Positions 1 to 5,328 of a stretch of DNA of 8,823 nt are shown in pieces (position 1 is the stretch's first letter; each line of letters begins with the position of its first letter). The notes beneath the pieces are model-generated. The model made no database searches, was not told where the DNA came from, and was given only the letters and a program-made list of their open reading frames with translations. The translations under genes and the position numbers were made by a program. Source of the stretch: Clostridia bacterium (GTDB lineage Bacteria > Bacillota > Clostridia > UBA1381); assembly GCA_900751685.1 (NCBI GenBank), contig CAADSR010000302.1:1-8823 (forward strand), read 5' to 3'.

Positions 1-1
1 A

Positions 2-481
2 GATATTAGCAAATTTGATATCAACGAAATCATCCGCCTTTGCATTATCGGCCTGGAACAAAAAATTTCCGGCCGGAATTTAGAGCTGGATGTGGATTTC
101 TCCAAAGACAATTTATTTGTCTTTGCCGATAAAGACGCTATCCGCAGGGTAATCATCAATTTGATGGATAATGCGGTCAAATTCAGTTATCCAAACACGA
201 CCATTGGCATTAAAACCTGGATAGAAGATAAAAAGGCGCATATTTGCATCGGCAATTTTGGAGATGGGATCGACGGAAAAGACCTGCAAAATATTTTTGA
301 CCGTTTTTATAAAACCGACAAATCCAGGACCGGTGATAAAAGCGGTGCCGGATTAGGGCTTTCCTTTGTTAAAAATATCCTGGTGCTGCACAAGCAAAGT
401 ATCTGGGTGGAAAGCGTGGATACAAAGGAAGGAAGCAATGCAAAATATACAAAGTTTACATTTACCTTGGAATTGGCATAA
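2..481 (+). CDS. Sensor histidine kinase, C-terminal part (5' end outside window)
   Basis: The frame is open from the first bases of the window, so only the last 159 residues are seen; the sensor, membrane segments, HAMP and phospho-acceptor histidine lie upstream. What remains is a complete HATPase_c domain. It has an N box (INLMDNAVKFS, about 161-187), a G1 box (GNFGDGID, about 251-274), an F box (IFDRFYKTD, about 293-319) and a G2 box (GAGLGLSFVKNI, about 344-379). The G1 aspartate that usually contacts adenine is Asn here (codon 254-256), a variant also seen in working two-component kinases. By family knowledge it would autophosphorylate and pass phosphate to a response regulator, probably encoded just upstream. 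The lipoprotein gene begins 75 nt after the stop with no convincing terminator between, so the two are probably co-transcribed. The stimulus cannot be inferred. Confidence 0.93.
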   Translation, partial: DISKFDINEIIRLCIIGLEQKISGRNLELDVDFSKDNLFVFADKDAIRRVIINLMDNAVKFSYPNTTIGIKTWIEDKKAHICIGNFGDGIDGKDLQNIFDRFYKTDKSRTGDKSGAGLGLSFVKNILVLHKQSIWVESVDTKEGSNAKYTKFTFTLELA

Positions 482-556
482 AACAATACATTCTTGAGAA
501 AAATAAAGCGGAACAAATAACGCATTCTGCTTTTGCAAGGAATGGATGAGGAGATA

Positions 557-1039
557 ATGACGAATTTAAAAAGAGTAAAGGTTTTATTCCTTTTGTGCAT
601 CCTGCTGCTTTTATGCACTAGCTGCACCACCTCCCCGGACTTCTACACAGACGATATCAAGATCGCATCTGAACAATGCAACTACGCTTCCACATTTCAA
701 ATGCAAAATATCGTTGGAAATGAATACCGGGGCGATATGGGCTTTGAAGGCCTGGCGACACTATGGTCCAGTTCCGCAGAGGCTTATCAGGAAGTACCCC
801 TATCCTATTTTCTTGGTGTAACAGCAGGCCAGGCAAAGCTTGTGCTTGTCACTGCGGAAGGTGACCTGACCACCATCACAGAAGTTTCAGCAGACCAGGA
901 ACCCGAACAGCAAGGGACGCTATCCTTGCCGCTCCAAAAAGGAAAGAACCGCCTGCGCCTCGCTGCCCTTCCAGGCACTAGGCTCACAATTCAGCTCCAA
1001 ACAAACACCGGCACTTTTCAAATGCTTGACGGCCAATAA
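557..1039 (+). CDS. Small putative lipoprotein of unknown function
   Basis: This 160-residue protein starts with a classical lipoprotein signal: a basic n-region (MTNLKRVKV), a leucine-rich core, and a lipobox ending at Cys23 (LCTSC; Cys at -3 is slightly unusual). The mature part should be anchored to the outer face of the cytoplasmic membrane. It is rich in short beta-prone stretches and hydrophilic turns and resembles a single beta-sandwich domain, but I recognise no family. I chose the ATG at 557 because GAGGAG (548-553) lies just before it, although the 3-nt spacing is short. In-frame TTG at 533 and ATG at 542 are possible but lack a sensible ribosome binding site and would add an acidic stretch before the signal peptide. 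It follows the kinase gene on the same strand and is closed by a terminator, suggesting an accessory or output role for that system. This is inference only. Confidence 0.85.
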   Translation: MTNLKRVKVLFLLCILLLLCTSCTTSPDFYTDDIKIASEQCNYASTFQMQNIVGNEYRGDMGFEGLATLWSSSAEAYQEVPLSYFLGVTAGQAKLVLVTAEGDLTTITEVSADQEPEQQGTLSLPLQKGKNRLRLAALPGTRLTIQLQTNTGTFQMLDGQ

Positions 1040-1079
1040 AAATAGCCCCTTCTTTTTCACAAAAAGAGGGGCTATTTTT
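1038..1079 (+). terminator. Intrinsic terminator after lipoprotein gene
   Basis: Left arm 1038-1057 pairs with right arm 1061-1079: AAAAATAGCCCCT, one bulged T at 1051, CTTTTT, loop CAC, then AAAAAG and AGGGGCTATTTTT. The long GC-centred stem ends in a T-run on the plus strand, and the hairpin overlaps the stop codon at 1037-1039. It ends the kinase-lipoprotein transcript. The A-run at its left base means it could also work weakly on the minus strand. Confidence 0.92.
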
Positions 1080-1529
1080 ATGTGAAATTCATCGTATAAG
1101 TCTTTGTAAATGATTATTTCATAAAACAAAAGATTAATTCAGCTTACCCCAAAAGAAAATTGTTTTACCAGTGTTCTTTCGGGGTATATATGTATTAAGA
1201 ACAAGTATAATTTTATCTCTATGTAGCGCAAAGCATGAATGGAACAACTTCTATTGTTTGAAACTATTATGGATAATATATGATACTTATCTATTTCAGC
1301 ATATCATTTCCAATAGGTATGGTACTATCTATATATTTTCAATCAGTTGGCGAAAGACGGTATATATGTGTTTTGGGGTGTTTTTAGGAATATGAAGATT
1401 CTGTTATAAGGACCCAATTGATTCTGTAGGTAAATAAACATAAAATTATACTGCTTATATAGTAGAAGTATTATATGCTTGGTCAGCTGACACAGTTTAT
1501 TATTTGGGATATTATAGGAGGTGAATTAA
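1080..1529. other. AT-rich intergenic region, no gene seen
   Basis: This stretch is strongly AT-rich with frequent stops in all frames. One 74-codon GTG-initiated frame (1171-1395) has no ribosome binding site and an implausible composition, so I do not call it a gene. No tRNA, rRNA or riboswitch fold was recognised. It contains an imperfect inverted repeat at 1145-1186 (listed separately) and must hold the promoter for the gene at 1530. The best candidate I can see is TTGAAA (1258-1263), 18 nt, GATACT (1282-1287), which would give a long leader of over 200 nt; this is weak. An isolated TATAAT at 1206-1211 has no matching -35. Confidence 0.5.
1145..1186. repeat. Imperfect 13-bp inverted repeat / hairpin
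   Basis: TACCCCAAAAGAA (1145-1157) pairs with TTCTTTCGGGGTA (1174-1186) at 12 of 13 positions (A1151 opposite C1180), with a 16-nt loop. No T-run follows, so it does not look like a simple terminator. The bases GTTCTT at 1173-1178 can instead pair with AAGAAC at 1197-1202, giving two mutually exclusive hairpins. It might be a leader regulatory structure, a protein-binding palindrome or a mobile-element end. Confidence 0.5.
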
Positions 1530-1814
1530 ATGACTCGAAAACAGCAATTATATTATTTAGTAAGAAAATATGAGGTTGGGAAATATGATATAAATACTTT
1601 TTGTGATGAACTATCAAGAGTTTTTTATCATACTAAGGGAGACAACGACCTTTTATCTGACAGAGAAAAAATCCTTTTTAAAGAGTTAGCAGATAAGTGT
1701 AATCGTTTTTATCCTTATGAAGAAGACCTTTGCCATTATCCTAAAGTGTTTTACAATGTTGTTGAAATTGATACTATTATAAAGCATTATGGTGACCTTT
1801 TATTAAATCAGTAA
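1530..1814 (+). CDS. Small soluble protein, possible immunity-type (unknown function)
   Basis: This 94-residue protein has no signal peptide or membrane segment. It is acidic and charged, probably mostly helical, and rich in Tyr and Phe. The start is secure: AGGAGGTGA (1516-1524), almost a full match to the 16S anti-Shine-Dalgarno, lies 5 nt before the ATG. The pattern of an N-terminal helix (MTRKQQLYYLVRKY), a YDINTFCDEL segment and a central LLSDREKILFKELADKC helix loosely recalls the small all-helical colicin-D-immunity-like proteins of Firmicutes. That resemblance is from memory and not strong, so the function stays open. It is the first gene of a plus-strand AT-rich cluster, with the next gene 40 nt downstream behind a hairpin. 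Codon use is clearly AT-richer than in the flanking genes, consistent with acquired DNA. Confidence 0.8.
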   Translation: MTRKQQLYYLVRKYEVGKYDINTFCDELSRVFYHTKGDNDLLSDREKILFKELADKCNRFYPYEEDLCHYPKVFYNVVEIDTIIKHYGDLLLNQ

Positions 1815-1838
1815 CTATCGTATTAATTGGTACGATAG
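1815..1838 (+). promoter_or_regulatory. Perfect 8-bp intercistronic hairpin
   Basis: CTATCGTA (1815-1822) and TACGATAG (1831-1838) form a perfect stem around an 8-nt loop (TTAATTGG). It begins directly after the TAA of the 94-residue gene and ends 2 nt before the AGGAG of the next gene. No T-run follows, so termination is unlikely. An mRNA-stability, processing or translation-tuning role, or a DNA-binding palindrome, is possible; the sequence does not decide. Confidence 0.5.
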
Positions 1839-1854
1839 CTAGGAGATGAAGGAA

Positions 1855-2331
1855 ATGAAAAAGTTTTTAATCTTAATAGGTTCCATCCTCGGATTAATCA
1901 TTTTACTTATTATTACTTTATTATGCCTTATATCATTCCGATTCTCAGAAAAAAGCATACAAAAAATGTTCATAAGAGATGAGGTGGTTTTAAGTGAAAT
2001 ATCTACTTATTTACAAGGACAACCATATAATTATATGTCATTTCGAGCAGATAAAGGAGTAAATGAAGTTTATGTAAGCAATGCAAATGAAATGGGGGAA
2101 AGTATTACGGTTACAGATTCATATTTAATAAAACGTCTCAAAATATTGTTTAAAAAAAGGCATTATGATTCAATAACTAAAGATAAAAATTATATTTGTT
2201 TTAACCGATATAGTTCTTTAAGATTTGGACAAGGAATTATTGTCTCAACCGATGAAAGAATGCCTGACAGAGATTATTTATTAAAAATAAAACCGTTAAA
2301 AGAGAAATGGTACTACTATGAGGAAAAATAG
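1855..2331 (+). CDS. Membrane-anchored protein of unknown function
   Basis: From the ATG at 1855 this is a 158-residue protein: a short basic start (MKKF), one long hydrophobic segment (about residues 5-28, rich in Ile and Leu), then about 130 hydrophilic residues. Lacking a cleavage motif or lipobox Cys, it is best read as an N-in/C-out signal-anchor protein with an extracytoplasmic domain. That domain is Lys/Tyr-rich with probable beta-strands and ends in a WYYYEE motif. I preferred 1855 over the in-frame ATG at 1846 because AGGAG (1841-1845) abuts 1846 but lies 9 nt from 1855. Similar small single-pass proteins with a C-terminal aromatic-acidic tail seem common, unnamed, in Clostridia; that is an impression, not a match. 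It follows the 94-residue gene closely and is probably co-transcribed. Confidence 0.82.
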   Translation: MKKFLILIGSILGLIILLIITLLCLISFRFSEKSIQKMFIRDEVVLSEISTYLQGQPYNYMSFRADKGVNEVYVSNANEMGESITVTDSYLIKRLKILFKKRHYDSITKDKNYICFNRYSSLRFGQGIIVSTDERMPDRDYLLKIKPLKEKWYYYEEK

Positions 2332-2404
2332 ATAATAACATATAGTATAATTATATAGAAAATGTGCAAAAGATCTTTGAAGAAATGAAGGAAGGAGGAT
2401 TTTA

Positions 2405-2647
2405 ATGAAAAAGCTACTTATATTTATAAAAATAACACTATGCCTTGTATTAATTTTAATCTGTATTTTAAAATTAGCTGGCCTGCAATTTGCCATTCTC
2501 AATAATACTACTATTTTATTATTAACTGGCGCTATACTTACCTTAGGAGGTTGTGCAGAAATTTTTACTTTTAAAAAATTACAAAAGACTAATGTTGTTT
2601 ATATTATTGCAGGGATATTTTTAATAATCATAGCAATAATTATTTAA
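2405..2647 (+). CDS. Small three-helix integral membrane protein, unknown function
   Basis: This 80-residue, extremely hydrophobic protein has three predicted membrane segments at about residues 4-27, 36-56 and 64-80. They are joined by short polar stretches (LNN before the second; FKKLQKTN before the third), leaving almost no soluble part. The start is well supported by AAGGAGG (2392-2398), 6 nt before the ATG. It lies 73 nt after the membrane-anchored gene on the same strand. A TATAAT (2346-2351) in the gap has no recognisable -35, so I assume read-through. No family is recognised. Small multi-helix membrane proteins in such gene strings are sometimes bacteriocin or toxin immunity factors, but nothing here proves it. 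Confidence 0.78.
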   Translation: MKKLLIFIKITLCLVLILICILKLAGLQFAILNNTTILLLTGAILTLGGCAEIFTFKKLQKTNVVYIIAGIFLIIIAIII

Positions 2648-2691
2648 ACAGCTATGAGATAACTATTGGATTTCCAACAATCAAATAGAAA

Positions 2692-2859
2692 ATGATTGAA
2701 ACAAAAAAAGAGCTGCAAACATATTATGATCACGATATCATAAAAATTCAAAATTACTACATTGTAACAATCGTCAATGGGAATTACCACAGTACATATG
2801 ATTATAGAGCATATGATTCTTTTATAGGGGGCATTATCAAAAGATATAAATTATTTTAA
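2692..2859 (+). CDS. 55-residue ORF, possible gene remnant
   Basis: An ATG at 2692 opens a 55-codon frame ending in TAA at 2857-2859, with an in-frame TAG directly upstream (2686-2688). The product starts MIETKKELQTYYDHDIIKIQ and ends in GGIIKRYKLF. Its mix of charged and aromatic residues (many Tyr, Ile and Lys, with Trp and Cys absent) looks protein-like and similar in style to the neighbours. However, no Shine-Dalgarno precedes it (AACAATCAAATAGAAA). It could be a weakly translated small protein or, more likely, the surviving C-terminal part of a longer immunity-type gene whose 5' end was lost. No family is recognised. Confidence 0.35.
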   Translation: MIETKKELQTYYDHDIIKIQNYYIVTIVNGNYHSTYDYRAYDSFIGGIIKRYKLF

Positions 2860-2878
2860 TATAATATAAATTAAAACC

Positions 2879-2902
2879 GAAATATTAAATTGCTAATATT
2901 TC
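2879..2902. repeat. Perfect 9-bp AT-rich inverted repeat
   Basis: GAAATATTA (2879-2887) and TAATATTTC (2894-2902) are perfect inverse complements around a 6-nt loop (AATTGC). A second tiny hairpin, CTAAG/CTTAG, follows at 2916-2929. Both sit between the 55-residue ORF and the strong terminator. Neither has the GC-rich stem and T-run of an intrinsic terminator; in such AT-rich DNA they may be incidental. Confidence 0.4.
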
Positions 2903-2936
2903 ACTCAGAGGCTATCTAAGATTGCTTAGTTTAAGA

Positions 2937-2982
2937 AAAAATCAGCTTCCCTCCAGACTTTAGCCGGGGGAAGCTGATTTTT
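2937..2982 (-). terminator. Bidirectional intrinsic terminator between convergent units
   Basis: A perfect 15-bp stem joins AAAAATCAGCTTCCC (2937-2951) to GGGAAGCTGATTTTT (2968-2982) around a 16-nt loop. On the minus strand it lies 12 nt beyond the stop of the 771-residue gene and ends in a run of six T followed by CTT, making it the operon terminator. On the plus strand it ends in TTTTT and would also stop transcripts from the AT-rich islet. Confidence 0.93.
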
Positions 2983-2994
2983 AATGGCTATCAA

Positions 2995-5310
2995 TTAAAA
3001 ATTTGTCCATACCATCGCTTGAATGGAATAAGTATCCGGATCAAACTCTGCAGGCAAATTAAGCTCTGTTGTAAGTTCATTTGAACCTATACTTAACCGG
3101 TCACCAAAGGTTTTAATCGTCTTAACTGCCTTTAGCGTACCATCTGCATCCTTTATTGCTATGATAAAGGTTACATCATCGCTATAATAGAAACTCTTGT
3201 CAACATACAATTTTACAATTTTATCTTTTGCCTCGTTGACTCCAATGTTGGTCACTGTAAAAATCTCACTTGTTTGTATCGTAATATCCACGCTGTCAGA
3301 AGTACCATTCGGCGTTGACGCACGAACTGTAATGGTTTGAGCCGGTGCCATCGCATCTACAGTTAAAAGGCCATCCTCATTTATAGTAACTGATCCATCT
3401 ATAATAGGAAGCTGTTCTGCGTCAAGCACAGCCCACTCAAGATCCGCTATGCTTCCAAGCGGCATACCGCTCCTTAGGGCGGATGCTGTAATTTGAGCTG
3501 TACCACCTGCAAAAATATATTGTCCTGGTGCTGTTACTGTGATACTATCCGCTAGCGGATTGGTCACTTTAATGTTATCAATATATGTGTTTGCTGAAAC
3601 CTCCAGCTTATCATATGCCTTGGAATTTCTCTTATTTATTTGCGTAGCAGTCTTCACAAGCTCCATTGTACCATTTTCATTGTACTGATATACATTGATC
3701 GCCGCATCATTAGCTGAAGAATAAAGGATCTGCAAATGATACCAGGTGTCGCCTTTTACATCAGAATAGATGGTTGAATAATTGCTGCCACCTGTTTGTT
3801 GTGCTAAAATGCCATTGTTAATGACAAAGCTGGAATTCTCTGTGCCATCATTTCTCTTAAATCTGACACCACCCGTAAGCGGTTCATCACCAGTTCCGAA
3901 TTTTATATCGAATTCTGTAAGGGTATAATCACCACTGTTGCTGAATGGAAAATTTGTTGCTGCGTTTGTATAATAAGCTGATGAGCCGTCAATAGATACA
4001 GCGTCCCTCGTTGCTGTAGCTACCGCTGTTTCACAAGCATCGGCAAGAAGCAGGTTTTCCTTTTGGCTGTCTGAAGCTTCAATGTCAACTGGTTTTGAAC
4101 CGTACACGTTGCCGCTGGGGCTTGTAGCGCGTACATAGATCTTTTGTGGCAATACACCGTCACCAACGGTCAGTACACCATCTTCAATCGTAATTGCGGT
4201 ATTGCCGTTCAGTTTTAAGTCATCGCAATTATATACGCTCCAAACAATATCCTCTTTTGTTACCTGATCGGTAACATCAACACTATCCTTAAAAGCCGCA
4301 AATGTATATTCTGGTGAACTTGTTCCGGCCTTGACCGTGTCATCACCGCTTAGAGTGACCGTATCAAATTTTTCGCCGCTTGTATCAACAGATTTTATTG
4401 CGATTTGCTTTGTGCCATAAAGCTCTTTTCCGGCAAATTCAGCTGTTGCCCTTACAGTGACCGTCTGTGATGGTGACGATATTGCGGCGCTTAATATGCC
4501 TTCTGATGAAACCGTAACACTTCCGTCTGTAATTTCATTTGTGTTGCTCTCATCATATAACGCCCATTGAACGTCATATTTAGTCATTGTCTTATCCAGC
4601 CTGCTCATGGAATAATCAAGGGCATCCGTCTGCCCTGCTTTTACCTCATCGGCAGCGGCAGTAACCGTGATCGTATCAGGATTTTCTGAAATGAGCCGCA
4701 CATTATCTATACTTACATTGCTCGCTCTCATGCAATCCGGATAACCGTTTGATGCGCCTGCCCAGAACTGGCGCAGATTTAAGTTTTCCAATGTCGCTAC
4801 TTCCTGATGGGAAGCGTCATAGACCCTCACAACAATGCTTGCATCGGATACGACCATTTTTCCTTCAAGCTCTGCCGTATACCAGGTATCTGTGGAAATT
4901 GGAGCAATAGTCTGATATGACTTGCTGCCTGTCTGCGTTCTCAGGTTCCCCTCGCTATAGGAAAATAAAGGGCCCTGCTTATCCATTGCTCCGCTGCTCT
5001 TTTTTTTATCTATTCCTATGTATCCCGGAACAGTTCCATCTTGGGCACTGTCAAAGCGGAAATCAAAGGACAGAAAAAATTCTTTTGTCATGAGCATATT
5101 GTCTTCAAGCTCTATCAAACGCTCTTCCTCGGTGATCTGCTTTGCATTAGAGCTGTCAATATCATTGGTCACAGTCCCATCATCATATGTATACTTGAAT
5201 TGTTCCACATCATATGAGTTTTCCGGGGCCGTATAATCTGCAAATACTGGTACAGCCATGAAGGCTGTAAGTATTGATGCTGAAAGAATTGCTGATATAA
5301 ATTTTTTCAT
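2995..5310 (-). CDS. Secreted multidomain protein with LamG-like and Ig-like modules
   Basis: This 771-residue protein starts with a Sec signal peptide (MKKFISAILS..., cleavage likely after VFA at 24). The order appears to be: LamG/concanavalin-like module 1 (about 72-208, ending SIDNVRLI); two bacterial Ig-like (Big) repeats (about 212-308 and 315-412); LamG-like module 2 (about 460-585, with DTWYHLQI matching DTWYTAEL of module 1, and YIDNIKV); a third Ig-like repeat (about 587-680); and a beta-rich C-terminal domain (about 682-771). No catalytic domain, LPxTG motif, SLH or dockerin is seen. The likely role is extracellular carbohydrate binding or scaffolding beside the family 2 protein upstream. 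That gene ends 18 nt before this ATG. GGAGG (5320-5324, minus strand) with 9-nt spacing supports the start. Co-transcription is nearly certain; ligand and surface attachment are unknown. Confidence 0.9.
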   Translation of the reverse strand: MKKFISAILSASILTAFMAVPVFADYTAPENSYDVEQFKYTYDDGTVTNDIDSSNAKQITEEERLIELEDNMLMTKEFFLSFDFRFDSAQDGTVPGYIGIDKKKSSGAMDKQGPLFSYSEGNLRTQTGSKSYQTIAPISTDTWYTAELEGKMVVSDASIVVRVYDASHQEVATLENLNLRQFWAGASNGYPDCMRASNVSIDNVRLISENPDTITVTAAADEVKAGQTDALDYSMSRLDKTMTKYDVQWALYDESNTNEITDGSVTVSSEGILSAAISSPSQTVTVRATAEFAGKELYGTKQIAIKSVDTSGEKFDTVTLSGDDTVKAGTSSPEYTFAAFKDSVDVTDQVTKEDIVWSVYNCDDLKLNGNTAITIEDGVLTVGDGVLPQKIYVRATSPSGNVYGSKPVDIEASDSQKENLLLADACETAVATATRDAVSIDGSSAYYTNAATNFPFSNSGDYTLTEFDIKFGTGDEPLTGGVRFKRNDGTENSSFVINNGILAQQTGGSNYSTIYSDVKGDTWYHLQILYSSANDAAINVYQYNENGTMELVKTATQINKRNSKAYDKLEVSANTYIDNIKVTNPLADSITVTAPGQYIFAGGTAQITASALRSGMPLGSIADLEWAVLDAEQLPIIDGSVTINEDGLLTVDAMAPAQTITVRASTPNGTSDSVDITIQTSEIFTVTNIGVNEAKDKIVKLYVDKSFYYSDDVTFIIAIKDADGTLKAVKTIKTFGDRLSIGSNELTTELNLPAEFDPDTYSIQAMVWTNF

Positions 5311-5328
5311 TTTACTTTACCTCCATCA

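Noticed and set aside
523..544. CATTC...GAATG pairing between kinase and lipoprotein genes
   Set aside because: It is a short, interrupted stem with no T-run; too weak to be a terminator or regulator.
307..630. Minus-strand frames opposite the kinase and lipoprotein genes
   Set aside because: They overlap well-supported plus-strand genes, have no ribosome binding site and unlikely composition; they are antisense shadows.
1171..1395. 74-codon GTG-initiated plus-strand frame in the AT-rich gap
   Set aside because: It has no ribosome binding site, a GTG start inside an inverted repeat, many Cys/Trp/Tyr/Ile codons typical of chance translation of AT-rich DNA, and no resemblance to any family.
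2346..2351. TATAAT as a promoter for the three-helix membrane protein
   Set aside because: No -35-like hexamer occurs at 16-18 nt upstream, and TATAAT is expected by chance in such AT-rich sequence.
1080..2990. Search for CRISPR repeats, transposase, integrase, tRNA or attachment-site duplications at the islet edges
   Set aside because: No regularly spaced repeats, recombinase motifs, tRNA cloverleaf or matching direct repeats at the two boundaries were seen by eye.
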